Below, piece by piece: positions 1-10,711 of a stretch of DNA of 33,436 nucleotides; position 1 is the first letter of the stretch, and every line of letters starts with the position of its first letter. Both the position numbers and the translations under genes were made by a program. The notes beneath the pieces are model-generated. The model worked only from the letters and a program-made list of their open reading frames with translations. It was not told the DNA's origin and did not search any database. This DNA is from Crocinitomicaceae bacterium (GTDB lineage Bacteria > Bacteroidota > Bacteroidia > Flavobacteriales_D > Parvicellaceae). The stretch lies in contig NYYE01000049.1 of the NCBI GenBank assembly GCA_002686655.1, positions 27,988 through 61,423 on the forward strand, given 5' to 3'.

Positions 1-266
1 TAAAACCTAAAAAAAGTAAAAAGAAATTATTTATTGTATTGGGATTAGTTATTGCATTGGCTGGAGGAGGTACAGGTTTCTACATGACTATGGGAGATAG
101 TTCTAGCCAGGATTTAGAAACTCATTCTTCAGATTCAACTCATAATGACCATACCACTGAACCTAAGACAGTAGAAGAAGTTGAAGAAGCTATTGACCAA
201 GCAGAAAAAGATTCTGTAGCAAAAGACTTAATAGAGGCTGGAGAAATTATAGAAATCCTTCATTAA
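1..266 (+). CDS. 5'-truncated hypothetical single-pass membrane protein with an acidic, Ser/Thr/Glu-rich extracytoplasmic tail
   Basis: The frame is open to the left edge (KPKKSKKKLFIVLGLVIALAGGGTGFYM...), so the TTG at 39 is probably internal. A Lys-rich stretch is followed by a TM segment and then an acidic tail; stop at 264-266. Confidence 0.55.
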   Translation, partial: KPKKSKKKLFIVLGLVIALAGGGTGFYMTMGDSSSQDLETHSSDSTHNDHTTEPKTVEEVEEAIDQAEKDSVAKDLIEAGEIIEILH

Positions 267-282
267 TCCCTCAAGGATTAAT
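262..282. terminator. possible bidirectional hairpin between convergent genes
   Basis: Perfect 8-bp inverted repeat ATTAATCC-ctcaa-GGATTAAT overlapping both stop codons (the TAA at 264-266 and the extended minus-strand frame's TGA at 271-273). AT-rich, so only moderately specific. Confidence 0.35.
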
Positions 283-448
283 TTTATGTGGATCTTCATT
301 TTTGAGATCAATTTCATCTTTTACATACTCAATTTTGAGAGACAAAGAATAAAGTAATTTATCTTTCTTTTGTAACCAAATTTGAGAATCTTCCCATGAA
401 TCAGCGCTTCTAGCAAAGTGAAATAATAAATCAAACCCATTTTTTTTT
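271..448 (-). other. frame-shifted continuation of the 431..727 ORF
   Basis: Reading with 8 instead of 9 A's (T9 on + strand at 440-448) gives ...[60 protein letters not shown], ending at TGA 273-271 next to the convergent gene. Confidence 0.6.
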
Positions 449-727
449 AAGCCACATTAATGCAGACTCTTTTCCTTCGATTCCTTCAATTGTTGCTAAT
501 AAATGGGCAAATTGATTTTCTAAGAGCCATTTTCTAGATTTTACGTCATTTAGTAATGCGTAGCAAAAAAAACCTAATTCTTTGTATTGACTCCTAAATA
601 AAAAATCTCTAAATTCTTGATTTCCTCCAATAGCTTCTCTTAAAATAATCAGTATTTTTTCAGGATATTCTAATTTTTTTAATATTGTTTTTTTTGAATT
701 ATTAGAACTCATCTTTTGTAAAGCCAT
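431..727 (-). CDS. hypothetical protein downstream of methylmalonyl-CoA mutase; frame probably disrupted (see finding for continuation to 271)
   Basis: 98-aa ORF; a start at 712 (MSSNNSKK...) would overlap the mutase stop as ATGAGTTCTAA. The ORF ends just after an A9 tract, beyond which the coding-like sequence continues in another frame. Confidence 0.6.
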   Translation of the reverse strand: MALQKMSSNNSKKTILKKLEYPEKILIILREAIGGNQEFRDFLFRSQYKELGFFCYALLNDVKSRKWLLENQFAHLLATIEGIEGKESALMWLKKKWV

Positions 728-2771
728 TTATCATTATTTGAATAATTTCTTGAGCAGCCTCAGCTATAATTGTTCCAGGACCAAAAACAGCAGCAACTCC
801 CATTTTAAAAAGTACATCATAATCTTTTTTTGGAATGACTCCACCAATAATAATCATAATATCTTCTCTTTTGAGGAGTTTTAATTCTTGTAATAGTTCA
901 GGTACTAGCGTAAGATGTCCTGCTGCTAAAGAAGAAACTCCAATAATGTGAACATCATTTTCTACAGCGCCTTTAGCAACTTCTTTTGCGGTTTGAAATA
1001 ATGGGCCTATATCTACATCAAAGCCAATATCAGCAAATGAAGTAGCTACCACTTTAGCCCCTCTATCATGTCCATCTTGACCCATTTTAGAAACCATTAT
1101 TCTTGGTCTCCTTCCAACTATAGATTCAAACTTTTTAGCCAGTGATAAAGCTTTAATATATTTTTGATCTTGCATAATTTCATTCGAATATACGCCAGAA
1201 ATTGTTCTTACTGTAGCTTTATATCTTCCAAATTCTTTTTCAAGTGCACTTGATATTTCTCCTAATGTTGCTCTTGCTTTTGCAGCCTGAATAGATAATT
1301 CTAATAAATTGCCATTTTTAGATTTTGCTGAATTAGAGATTTTTAATAATATTTTTTTTACTTCATCTGAATTTCTTTCAGACTTGACCTTATTTAGACG
1401 CTTTATTTGACTGTGCTTTACTTTTTTATTATCAATCACCAAAGTATCTATATCTCTGTTCTCATTTGATTCATAGGCATTTAATCCAATAATTATTTCT
1501 TTTCCACTATCAATATTCGCTTGTCTTTTTGCAGCTGCTTGTTCAATTCTCATTTTTGGTATTCCTAATTCAATAGCTTTAATCATTCCTCCTTGAGAAT
1601 CAACTTCCTCAATGAGCTTCCATGATTTTTTGGCTATATCAGAAGTTAATTGTTCTAAATAATGGGATCCACCAAGTGCATCTATAGATTTACATATATT
1701 GGTTTCATTTTGAATAAATAACTGAGTATTTCTAGCAATTCTTGCTGCATTTTTACTAGGTAATGCAATGGCTTCGTCTAATGAATTAGTATGAAGAGAT
1801 TGTGTTCCTCCTAAAACAGCAGCCATTGCCTCTACGTATGTTCTAGATATATTATTATATGGATCTTTTTCAGATAAACTCCAACCAGATGTCTGACAAT
1901 GAGCTCTTAGCATCAACGATTTAGGATTTTTGGGATTGAATTTATTAATAATTTTTGCCCATAACATTCGTCCTGCTCTCATTTTAGCAATTTCTTGCAT
2001 GGGATTCATTCCAATTCCCCAAAAGAAAGATAGTCTTGGAGCAAATTCATCAATTTTTAAACCAACTTCAATTCCTTTTTTAACATATTCTAAACCATTA
2101 GCTAATGTGTATGCTAATTCAATTTCAGCATTAGCTCCAGCTTCATGCATATGATAACCAGAAATACTAATAGGATTGAATTTAGGCATGTTTTTAGAAG
2201 TAAACTTGAAAATATCACCGATAATTCTCATGCTTTCTTTAGGAGGATATATATAGGTATTTCGGACCATAAACTCTTTTAAAATGTCATTTTGAATAGT
2301 ACCAGTAAGTGAATTCAATTTCACCCCTTTTTCCAAAGCTGCAACAATATAAAAAGCCATTATAGGCAATACCGCGCCATTCATTGTCATTGATACAGAC
2401 ATTTTATCTAAAGGGATATTATTAAATAAAATTTTCATGTCCTCTACTGTATCAATTGCAACTCCTGCTTTACCCACATCTGCAGAAACTCTTTTGTGAT
2501 CTGAATCATACCCTCTATGTGTAGGTAAATCAAAAGCAACAGAAAGCCCTTTTTGACCAGCTTTTAAATTTTCCCTATAAAATTGATTAGATTTTTCAGC
2601 AGTTGAAAAACCAGCATATTGCCTAATTGTCCAGGGTCTCGATAAATACATAGTAGAATAGGGACCTTTTAAAAATGGAGCTATTCCAGACACAAAATTT
2701 TCATGACTAAATCCTGATGAATCATTAGTAATGGAATTAAAATCGATATGTTCAAAAGATTTTCTACTCAT
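702..2771 (-). CDS. mutB: methylmalonyl-CoA mutase large (alpha) subunit, with C-terminal B12-binding domain
   Basis: Family-typical sequence [48 protein letters not shown] plus the C-terminal cobalamin motif [27 protein letters not shown]. Confidence 0.95.
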   Translation of the reverse strand: MSRKSFEHIDFNSITNDSSGFSHENFVSGIAPFLKGPYSTMYLSRPWTIRQYAGFSTAEKSNQFYRENLKAGQKGLSVAFDLPTHRGYDSDHKRVSADVGKAGVAIDTVEDMKILFNNIPLDKMSVSMTMNGAVLPIMAFYIVAALEKGVKLNSLTGTIQNDILKEFMVRNTYIYPPKESMRIIGDIFKFTSKNMPKFNPISISGYHMHEAGANAEIELAYTLANGLEYVKKGIEVGLKIDEFAPRLSFFWGIGMNPMQEIAKMRAGRMLWAKIINKFNPKNPKSLMLRAHCQTSGWSLSEKDPYNNISRTYVEAMAAVLGGTQSLHTNSLDEAIALPSKNAARIARNTQLFIQNETNICKSIDALGGSHYLEQLTSDIAKKSWKLIEEVDSQGGMIKAIELGIPKMRIEQAAAKRQANIDSGKEIIIGLNAYESNENRDIDTLVIDNKKVKHSQIKRLNKVKSERNSDEVKKILLKISNSAKSKNGNLLELSIQAAKARATLGEISSALEKEFGRYKATVRTISGVYSNEIMQDQKYIKALSLAKKFESIVGRRPRIMVSKMGQDGHDRGAKVVATSFADIGFDVDIGPLFQTAKEVAKGAVENDVHIIGVSSLAAGHLTLVPELLQELKLLKREDIMIIIGGVIPKKDYDVLFKMGVAAVFGPGTIIAEAAQEIIQIMINGFTKDEF

Positions 2772-3901
2772 TTTGATCTATAGTAATTAGTATGCTCTTT
2801 ATTATCGATAAGTTTAATTAAACCGTTTTTGTTTTCAATCTCTTTAAAAATTCCCCAAGAAGTGTGAGCCATTTTTTTAGCAATTTGATCTATCATATGT
2901 GCACCTTTAGACATATCATGTTTGACTTGACTTTCTTCTGTTAAGATCAATGGAATATTTATCATTATTTTTTTCCAATAGTCTTCATCGGAATCTAAAA
3001 GGGAATTAGACATTTCGAAGGAATTTGCTCCTCCTAATAAAGATGACAGTACAGTAGAGGTTGTAGACATTAATCTAAAATCAAATTCTTTTTGATTTAA
3101 TATTTCAGGATTAGGTGAAGTCTCAATATATAGATTCATTTTAAGACCATGAGTTCTTATAATTTGATTTATTATGCATCTAATTGCTTTGATTTTAGAG
3201 ATGGACTCCAAAAAACTATTTCCTAAAAATATTTGAATCATAACTTTCCTTGGTAAATCAATTTTATTAGATAAATGGTACTCAACAATCTCATTAAAAT
3301 GAGCAGCTAAAAAAGCTATTTCATTGGAAAAGTCATTAAAATTTTTTGAATAAACTTCTCCATTAATATAAAGACATTTTAGTTCTTTATTTTTTATTAT
3401 AGAATTAAAATTTCTATAGGAAATAAATTGATCTTGTAGATTTGATGAACTAAAATTTTCTAAAATATTTTCTAAAGGATCCATTCTTAATGAACCTTGG
3501 ATTTCTTTTTTTCCCCAATTATTCCATAATTCTATTTCTGAACTAATGGTTTTTGGACTTAATTTTACATGATTTTGAATGATAGAACACATTACATTAT
3601 CAAATATTGATTGGCTAAAATTAATTTTATCAATATAAATGCTGTTTACTCCATCTTTTAATCTATTTAAGATTTGTGAGTTTAATTTATTTTCATCATC
3701 AAATCTCCACCTTATTTCATTAAATTCTTGACTTTTTTCATTAAGAATTGATTCATTTTTTATTAAAAATGGATTAATTTTTCCGTACTCTGTTTTCCAA
3801 TAAAAATCCCCAATGACTTTGTCCTTAAAGTCAATGAGCACCTTTTCTTCCCAATCCTTGGATGAACATTTATTAAAATCTGACCAAATATCCATAATCA
3901 T
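2768..3901 (-). CDS. mutA: methylmalonyl-CoA mutase small (beta) subunit
   Basis: Immediately upstream of mutB with a 4-bp overlap. Mutase-like segments ([90 protein letters not shown]); no B12 motif. Confidence 0.85.
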   Translation of the reverse strand: MIMDIWSDFNKCSSKDWEEKVLIDFKDKVIGDFYWKTEYGKINPFLIKNESILNEKSQEFNEIRWRFDDENKLNSQILNRLKDGVNSIYIDKINFSQSIFDNVMCSIIQNHVKLSPKTISSEIELWNNWGKKEIQGSLRMDPLENILENFSSSNLQDQFISYRNFNSIIKNKELKCLYINGEVYSKNFNDFSNEIAFLAAHFNEIVEYHLSNKIDLPRKVMIQIFLGNSFLESISKIKAIRCIINQIIRTHGLKMNLYIETSPNPEILNQKEFDFRLMSTTSTVLSSLLGGANSFEMSNSLLDSDEDYWKKIMINIPLILTEESQVKHDMSKGAHMIDQIAKKMAHTSWGIFKEIENKNGLIKLIDNKEHTNYYRSK

Positions 3902-3920
3902 TTAAGATCTCCAATATAAA

Positions 3921-4844
3921 TTAATCATATTTAAATTCCTTAATTTTTTTAAGAATACTCTTTCTAGATTTTTCTATATCAGTATTATTTATCCATTGAT
4001 AACTAGGATCTTTTTTGAACCATGTCATTTGTCTCTTAGAGTATTTTTTAGTGTTTGTTTTTATCTGTTCAATAGCAGATTTTTTATCTGTTTTTCCATT
4101 TAAATAGTTAAATATCTCTTTGTAGCCAACTGTGTTTAATGCATTAAGATTTTTCAAGTTTTTTAAGCTTTCAACTTCTTCTATAAGCCCATCTTTAATC
4201 ATTTTATCAACCCTTAAGTTAATATTGTTGTATAAAATTTCTTTATCAAGGAATAACAAAAACTTTAAATTACTAAATGACCTTTTTTTTGTCGAATTTG
4301 ATAAAAATGTAGAATAGGGTTTTCCAGTTATTATGCACACCTCTAAAGATCTTATAATTCTTTGTGGATTAAGAGTATCAATATTTTTATAATGTGCAGG
4401 ATCAAGTTTCTTTAATTCATTTTGAAGAACAACAATGCCATCTTTTTTTAACCTATTGTTAAGCTCCTCTCTAATATTCAAATCTTTTGGTAAATTATCT
4501 AAGCCTTTTACAACAGCATCTATATACATTCCTGAACCACCCACTAAAAAAGCAATTTCTTTTTGTTTAAAAAACATTTCTAATTCAAAAATAATTTCAT
4601 TTTCATAATCTCCTGCGGAATAAATATCATGAATAGATTTATTATTAATAAAAAAATGTTTTACAGCTGTTAATTCCTCAATATTTGGCTTGGCAGTACC
4701 TATAGATATTTCTCTGTAAAACTGTCTGCTGTCACTCGAGAAAATAGAAGTGTTTAGCTCTTTGGCTAGTTGAATGGATAACCTTGTTTTGCCAACTGCT
4801 GTTGGACCAGCTAATGTTATTAATAATGATTTTTTAATATCCAA
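3921..4844 (-). CDS. miaA: tRNA dimethylallyltransferase
   Basis: P-loop AGPTAVGKT, SSDSRQFYREISIGTAKP, GGSGMYIDAVVKGL, TKKYSKRQMTWFKKD. Confidence 0.95.
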   Translation of the reverse strand: MDIKKSLLITLAGPTAVGKTRLSIQLAKELNTSIFSSDSRQFYREISIGTAKPNIEELTAVKHFFINNKSIHDIYSAGDYENEIIFELEMFFKQKEIAFLVGGSGMYIDAVVKGLDNLPKDLNIREELNNRLKKDGIVVLQNELKKLDPAHYKNIDTLNPQRIIRSLEVCIITGKPYSTFLSNSTKKRSFSNLKFLLFLDKEILYNNINLRVDKMIKDGLIEEVESLKNLKNLNALNTVGYKEIFNYLNGKTDKKSAIEQIKTNTKKYSKRQMTWFKKDPSYQWINNTDIEKSRKSILKKIKEFKYD

Positions 4845-4912
4845 TAATAGTAATTAACAAAATAAATTAAACAATTAATCAAAGTAATCATTAACTTTTG
4901 AAAAGGGTTCAT

Positions 4913-4920
4913 TAAATTTG
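4913..4920 (+). promoter_or_regulatory. putative Bacteroidota -7 element TAAATTTG upstream of guaA
   Basis: Matches TAnnTTTG; G4920 lies 3 nt before the ATG at 4924. Confidence 0.35.
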
Positions 4921-4923
4921 TAT

Positions 4924-6450
4924 ATGAGTAAAAACTTACTGATACTTGATTTTGGTTCTCAATATACACAATTGATTGCAAGAAGGGTTAGAGAATTAAA
5001 TGTATATTGTGAAATTCACCCTTTCAACAAAATTCCAAAAAATTACAATTTTAATTCTGTAATTCTTTCTGGTAGTCCGTGCTCAGTTAATCAAAGTGAT
5101 GCACCATCACCTGAGTTAGAGTCAATAGACTCAAAAATTCCTATTCTTGGAATATGTTATGGAGCTCAGTTTTTAGTTAAAAAATATGGTGGAAAAGTAG
5201 TTAGTTCAAAAACCAGGGAATATGGAAGAGCCAACCTCTCTTTTTTTAAGGATAAAAACCCTTTGTTTAATAACGTAAAAAAAAATTCACAAGTTTGGAT
5301 GTCACATGGAGATACAATTAAGACATTAGCTAAAAATATGGATAAAGTCGCAAGTACTATTGATGTAGAAAATGCGGCTTTTAAATTAGATAATAAAGAT
5401 ATATATGGAATACAATTCCATCCAGAAGTATTTCATACAGAAGATGGTTTACAAATAATCAAAAACTTTGTCATTAATATATCTAATTGTTCTCCAGACT
5501 GGACACCTGATTCTTTTGTAGAATCCTCGATTTCAATGATTAAAAAAACTATAGGTGACCAAAAGGTAGTTTTAGGACTCTCTGGCGGTGTTGATTCAAG
5601 TGTAGCAGCAATATTACTTCATAAAGCTATTGGTAGTCAATTACATTGTATTTTCGTTGACAACGGCCTTCTTAGAAAAAATGAATTTAATGATGTTCTT
5701 AAACAATACGAATCACAGGGATTAAATATTAAAGGAGTTAATGCAAAGAAAGATTTTTATCTTTCCTTAAAAGGTATTTTAGATCCAGAAGATAAGAGAA
5801 AAGCCATCGGAAAAACATTTATCGATATCTTTGATAGAGAGGCTAGTAATATTAAAGATGTTAATTGGTTAGCACAAGGAACTATATATCCAGACATAAT
5901 TGAATCAGTTTCTGTAAATGGTCCCTCAGTTACAATTAAATCTCATCACAATGTTGGGGGATTACCTGATTATATGAAATTAAAAATAATTGAGCCTCTA
6001 AAGTCTCTTTTTAAAGACGAAGTAAGGAGGGTAGGTAAATCATTAAAATTACCAACAAAAATATTAAATAGACACCCTTTTCCTGGACCTGGATTAGGTA
6101 TAAGGATTTTAGGAGAAGTAACAGAAGATAGAGTTAAAATTTTACAAGAAGTCGATCATATTTTCATTAGTGGCCTTAAAGAATTTAAATTGTATGATAA
6201 TGTTTGGCAAGCAGGGGCAATATTTTTACCTATTCAATCTGTTGGTGTAATGGGAGATGAAAGAACCTATGAAAATGCTATTGCTCTTAGAGCTGTTTCT
6301 TCAACAGATGGTATGACAGCTGATTGGTGCCATTTGCCATATGATTTCCTTTCTAAAATATCGAACAGAATCATCAATAATGTAAAGGGGATAAACAGGG
6401 TTACCTATGATATCAGCTCTAAACCTCCAGCAACAATAGAATGGGAATAA
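4924..6450 (+). CDS. guaA: GMP synthase (glutamine-hydrolysing)
   Basis: [34 protein letters not shown]-loop [14 protein letters not shown]-terminal [21 protein letters not shown]...[12 protein letters not shown] at 4924 preferred over the TTG at 4918. Confidence 0.97.
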   Translation: MSKNLLILDFGSQYTQLIARRVRELNVYCEIHPFNKIPKNYNFNSVILSGSPCSVNQSDAPSPELESIDSKIPILGICYGAQFLVKKYGGKVVSSKTREYGRANLSFFKDKNPLFNNVKKNSQVWMSHGDTIKTLAKNMDKVASTIDVENAAFKLDNKDIYGIQFHPEVFHTEDGLQIIKNFVINISNCSPDWTPDSFVESSISMIKKTIGDQKVVLGLSGGVDSSVAAILLHKAIGSQLHCIFVDNGLLRKNEFNDVLKQYESQGLNIKGVNAKKDFYLSLKGILDPEDKRKAIGKTFIDIFDREASNIKDVNWLAQGTIYPDIIESVSVNGPSVTIKSHHNVGGLPDYMKLKIIEPLKSLFKDEVRRVGKSLKLPTKILNRHPFPGPGLGIRILGEVTEDRVKILQEVDHIFISGLKEFKLYDNVWQAGAIFLPIQSVGVMGDERTYENAIALRAVSSTDGMTADWCHLPYDFLSKISNRIINNVKGINRVTYDISSKPPATIEWE

Positions 6451-8285
6451 TTAAATATATATATATTACTTTATTACTGTGGATAACAATTACTGTAAAT
6501 ATTACTTCTGTAAGTTCTCAAACAATTGATTCATCAAAATTCTCATTACATACTGTTGTTAAAAGTGAAACTAGTTACGGAATAGCAAAAAAATATCAAA
6601 TTAGTTTAAATGATTTTTTCTTGGCTAATCCCAATGCTTCAAATGGTTTAAGTAAGGGGGAAATTGTTAAAATACCTATAAAACTTTTTGAAACTAAAGA
6701 AGTTGGAATCGATATAGATACAGTTCTCAAAAAACATAAAGTTCTCAAAGGGGAAACACTTTGGTCAATATCTAAAATTTATGGAGTTCAGTTATCAATA
6801 ATTAAATCTTATAATAATTTAATTTCTAATAATTTAACTGATAATCAAATATTATTAATCCCAAATATTATAGCTGATACTATTAATCAAATAACTCCAT
6901 TAATTAAACATGTTGATCATCCATTATTAAATAGTTGTGACACTCTAATTATTCATAAAGTAAAAAAGAAAGAAACACTTTATGCTATTTCTAAGAAATA
7001 TCAAATTGGGCTTGATAAAATTATTAAACACAACTCCTTTCTTGAAGAAGAAGGATTGAAAAAAGGTCAAGAACTTAAAATAATTTACAGGTTAAAAGAC
7101 TGCATAGAGGATTCTATTATTCCTGCTAAAGATAGTTTGTTATTAACTGACCAATTAATTAATAATAATGTTATAAATATCTCTTTATTATTACCTTTTT
7201 TTATAGATCAATCGGACTCAATAATTAAAGAATGTCCTAAAAATACTATATGTTCCTTAAAAAAAATAACTGAAAATTCGATTTTAACTTATAATGGAAT
7301 TAAAATAGCTTTAGATGATTTAAAAGAAAAAGGATATAATATTGAATTATCAATTTATGATACCAAATACGATACCACTAGTACTAAAGAAATTTTATCT
7401 GATTCTTTATTTATGAAGACCCAATTGATTATTGGCCCTCTTTATTCTAAAAATATTAAGCTTGCTAGATCTTATTCTAAAAATTATAAAATCCCAATGG
7501 TAACAACTTATAATATTCCTAGTCAGGCACTATTTAATTATCCAAATCTATTCAAACTTAATTCTTCAAGATCTACTCAATCCAAAGAAATAGCAAATTT
7601 TATTAGAAAGAATAATTCAAAAGAAAATATTCTTCTTATTGTAGATAAAGATGATAGAAAAAGTAGGGTTTACGGCTCTATTTTTTCTGATGAGTATAAT
7701 GATTCTATTTACTTAATGGATTCTTTAAATCCATTAGATTCTATTCCTATAATATTTGTAAAACGCGGAGATGACTGGAGTTATTTGGAAAAAAAATTAT
7801 CTAAAAAAACAAATAATATTTTTGTTATTTGTTCCAACAAAGTTCCTTTTTTAACATATGCTTTTAACCAAATTATAGGTTTTTCAAATTCTCAAAATCA
7901 TTACAAGTCTAAATTCACTGTTTTTGGTTTTGAAGATTTGTATAGAATGAACACCATTGATGTCAAATACAAAAATAAATTTAATTTACATTTTTCTTCC
8001 AATGGAATTGTTAATTATGACTCAGAAAATGTTACTTCATTTGCCAATCATTATAGAGATAAATTCTTTTCAGAACCCACTGAATTAGCTTGTGAAAGTT
8101 ATGATATGGTGAAGTCAATTTTTCTCGAAGTTTTTCCTGCAGATACAAATTCAAGTATTTTTTACAGTGGTCTTAAAAGTGATGTTATATTTCACAAAAT
8201 TGAAGATAATAGTGGGAGTGAGAATATTACAGTAAAATTTTATAAACTAAATAATTTTATTTTAAATCAACTCTTTGAAAATTGA
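6441..8285 (+). CDS. secreted LysM (three repeats) protein fused to a type-1 periplasmic-binding-protein-like domain
   Basis: Signal peptide; three LysM-like repeats ([63 protein letters not shown]); then a PBP-I-like region ([29 protein letters not shown]...[10 protein letters not shown]...[12 protein letters not shown]). Confidence 0.8.
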   Translation: MGIIKYIYITLLLWITITVNITSVSSQTIDSSKFSLHTVVKSETSYGIAKKYQISLNDFFLANPNASNGLSKGEIVKIPIKLFETKEVGIDIDTVLKKHKVLKGETLWSISKIYGVQLSIIKSYNNLISNNLTDNQILLIPNIIADTINQITPLIKHVDHPLLNSCDTLIIHKVKKKETLYAISKKYQIGLDKIIKHNSFLEEEGLKKGQELKIIYRLKDCIEDSIIPAKDSLLLTDQLINNNVINISLLLPFFIDQSDSIIKECPKNTICSLKKITENSILTYNGIKIALDDLKEKGYNIELSIYDTKYDTTSTKEILSDSLFMKTQLIIGPLYSKNIKLARSYSKNYKIPMVTTYNIPSQALFNYPNLFKLNSSRSTQSKEIANFIRKNNSKENILLIVDKDDRKSRVYGSIFSDEYNDSIYLMDSLNPLDSIPIIFVKRGDDWSYLEKKLSKKTNNIFVICSNKVPFLTYAFNQIIGFSNSQNHYKSKFTVFGFEDLYRMNTIDVKYKNKFNLHFSSNGIVNYDSENVTSFANHYRDKFFSEPTELACESYDMVKSIFLEVFPADTNSSIFYSGLKSDVIFHKIEDNSGSENITVKFYKLNNFILNQLFEN

Positions 8286-9325
8286 AGAAATTTCTATACT
8301 TAATTCTATTATTTTTTATTGTTTTTTTATTTTATAAAACTTCTCCATTATACTTTTTATATATAAATAAGGATAAAAAAGAAATTATAGCCAATTCTAA
8401 TAAAATTGTATTTGTAGTTAAAAATGATATTTCTTTTAATGAAATAGGTGATTTTTTAGTTCGAAAAAATATTTTAAAAAAATCAAATACGATCAATGAG
8501 CTAGTAGTTTTTAAAAACTATAATAATGATTCTCTTAGAAAAGGTAAATATACTCTAGATAGGAATTGGACTAATAATGATCTTATTAACCAGTTATTTA
8601 TTATGCGAAATCAAAATATAATTGATTTGTATATACCATCATCAAGAAATTTAGAAACAATTTTTGCTAAAATTTCAAATCAAATTAATATAGATTCCTC
8701 AAAATTATTTAAAATTTTCAGTGATGAAATTTATCAAGAAAAATTTGGCTTTACTGCTTATACTTTTCCTACAATAATTATCCCCAATACCTATGAAGTT
8801 TATTCTAATATTACAGAATTGGAACTACTAGATCTATTTAGAAGACATTACAAAAAATTTTGGAATAGCAATAGAATAAAAAAAGCAAAAAATATAGGTT
8901 TAACTCAGTCTGAAGTAACAATTCTTGCTTCAATTGTTCAAATGGAGCAACAACTGAAATTTGATGAACATCCAAAAATTGCAGGTCTTTATATAAATCG
9001 CTTGAAAAAAGGAATGAAACTTCAAGCCGATCCTACAGTCAAATTTGCACTAAATAAACCTGGTCTAAGAAGATTGTATTATCGACATTTAGAAGTTGAT
9101 TCGCCATATAATACTTATAAGTTCAAAGGATTACCTCCAGGTCCAATTTGGATTCCAGATAAAAGAGTAATTGATGCTGTACTAGATTATGAATCTCATG
9201 ATTATATATTCATGTGTGCACAACCATCCTATTCTGGTTATCATAACTTTTCATCAAACAATAAAGATCACGAAAAATATAAAAAAGATTATACTAATTG
9301 GCTTTCTAAAGAAGGTATTAATTAG
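8282..9325 (+). CDS. mltG: endolytic peptidoglycan transglycosylase MltG (YceG-like)
   Basis: N-terminal TM; ILASIVQMEQQLKFDEHPKIAGLYINRLKKGMKLQADPTVKFAL...SPYNTYKFKGLPPGPI. TTG start, with a 4-bp TTGA overlap with the upstream gene. Confidence 0.93.
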   Translation: MKKFLYLILLFFIVFLFYKTSPLYFLYINKDKKEIIANSNKIVFVVKNDISFNEIGDFLVRKNILKKSNTINELVVFKNYNNDSLRKGKYTLDRNWTNNDLINQLFIMRNQNIIDLYIPSSRNLETIFAKISNQINIDSSKLFKIFSDEIYQEKFGFTAYTFPTIIIPNTYEVYSNITELELLDLFRRHYKKFWNSNRIKKAKNIGLTQSEVTILASIVQMEQQLKFDEHPKIAGLYINRLKKGMKLQADPTVKFALNKPGLRRLYYRHLEVDSPYNTYKFKGLPPGPIWIPDKRVIDAVLDYESHDYIFMCAQPSYSGYHNFSSNNKDHEKYKKDYTNWLSKEGIN

Positions 9326-10218
9326 ATGATAATTCCAATAATAAAACTTATTAAGCAAGAAAAAAAACAACTTAAAGCCAATACTTTTAGTTGACTATCT
9401 AGCCATTCAATGGTTGTCTCTTTTTTAAATATGTAAATGTGTCTTACAATAAGAGAAATAGGAATTATGGAAAAATAATATATTAAATTATTAGAATTTA
9501 TAATAATTATGATAAATGATACTGTAGAAGAAAATAACAATAATAAATGATATTTTTTAGCATTTTTAATTCCCAATTTACCTACCAATGTAATTTTATT
9601 AGTTAATTGATCACTTTCGTAATCTCTTAAATTATTTAAATTTAAAACTCCACAACTCAATGAGCCAGTAAATAAAGCTCCCGGAATTGTTAACCAATGA
9701 AAACTTTCTGTAAATAGGTAATAACTACCCATTACACCAATTATGCCGAAAAAAATAAATACAGAAAGATCTCCAAATGCTTTATAACCATATGCATTGT
9801 CTCCAACTGTATATTTAATAGCTGCAAATATTGAAGAAATACCTATGATAAGAAAAATTAAAATTTTGAAAAAATTATTTTTAAAAACAACTAAAATTAA
9901 TAATAGTCCAATTATAAATGTAATTATGCTCAATAACAGAATTGCTAATTTCATTTGAGATTTAGAAATTTTTCCAGATTGAACCATTCTTTGTTCTCCT
10001 TTTTTATTTTTATCAGTATCTTTTACCGCATCTCCATAGTCATTGGCAAAATTGGAAAGTATTTGAAGTAAAAGGGTAGTTGTAAGTGTTAGAAAAAATA
10101 TTTTAAAAGAAAATTCTCTATTAGTCATCAAAACCAAAGAAGAGGACAGTAAAACACATGAAAATGCTAAGGGTAAGGTTCTAAGTCTAGCAGCTTTTAT
10201 CCAGTATTTAATTTTCAC
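9322..10218 (-). CDS. menA: 1,4-dihydroxy-2-naphthoate polyprenyltransferase (UbiA family)
   Basis: WIKAARLRTLPLAFSCVLLSS, NFANDYGDAVKDTDKNKKGEQRMVQSGKIS, LNLNNLRDYESDQLTNKITLVGKLG. Confidence 0.92.
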   Translation of the reverse strand: MKIKYWIKAARLRTLPLAFSCVLLSSSLVLMTNREFSFKIFFLTLTTTLLLQILSNFANDYGDAVKDTDKNKKGEQRMVQSGKISKSQMKLAILLLSIITFIIGLLLILVVFKNNFFKILIFLIIGISSIFAAIKYTVGDNAYGYKAFGDLSVFIFFGIIGVMGSYYLFTESFHWLTIPGALFTGSLSCGVLNLNNLRDYESDQLTNKITLVGKLGIKNAKKYHLLLLFSSTVSFIIIIINSNNLIYYFSIIPISLIVRHIYIFKKETTIEWLDSQLKVLALSCFFSCLISFIIGIII

Positions 10219-10230
10219 AAAATAAAAGTA

Positions 10231-10689
10231 TTATCTATTTCTTTGTCCAGGATTACTGTGATGAGTTTTTCTTTGAGTTTGAATTTTTTTAAATTCTTTA
10301 CTTGCCTCATAGTATTTAGCTACTTTTTTTATCGGAAGAACTTCTTTGAATTTTTCATGATATTTGATTTTAATATCAATTTGGGATTTCCCCATTTCCA
10401 TTTTAGCATCCATTATTTCTTCTAATTCTTTATCAGAAATTTCTTCCTTTTCCTTTAACATCATCCTCCCATGAGAGTTTTTATTTTTTAATGCCTTTAA
10501 TTCAGCTTCCATATCATTTACCAATGGCCAAAAATTTTGTGACTCTACAGTATTTAAATCCATTTTTTTAGTGAAGAAAGCAATTTTTATAGCTTCTCTA
10601 TTTTCTCTCTTTTTATTTGGATTATTATTTTGACTTAATAATAAATTTGTTATCAAACAGAATATTATTATTATAAATAAGTTTTTCAT
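10231..10689 (-). CDS. secreted helical protein resembling Spy/CpxP-like or 'sensor of ECF-type sigma factor' proteins of Bacteroidota
   Basis: Signal peptide; KIAFFTKKMDLNTVESQNFWPLVNDMEAELKALKNK...; charged helical composition. Confidence 0.55.
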   Translation of the reverse strand: MKNLFIIIIFCLITNLLLSQNNNPNKKRENREAIKIAFFTKKMDLNTVESQNFWPLVNDMEAELKALKNKNSHGRMMLKEKEEISDKELEEIMDAKMEMGKSQIDIKIKYHEKFKEVLPIKKVAKYYEASKEFKKIQTQRKTHHSNPGQRNR

Positions 10690-10711
10690 AATATTGTTTT
10701 TAAAATTATCA

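Noticed and set aside
1930-2154. + strand ORF (74 aa) opposite mutB
   Set aside because: Fully antisense to a strongly supported gene; no recognisable domain or start context.
4132-4317. + strand ORF (61 aa) opposite miaA
   Set aside because: Antisense to miaA; composition looks like a by-product of AT-rich coding sequence.
10243-10425. + strand ORF (60 aa) opposite the Spy-like gene
   Set aside because: Phe/Ser-rich antisense artefact of Lys/Glu-rich coding sequence.
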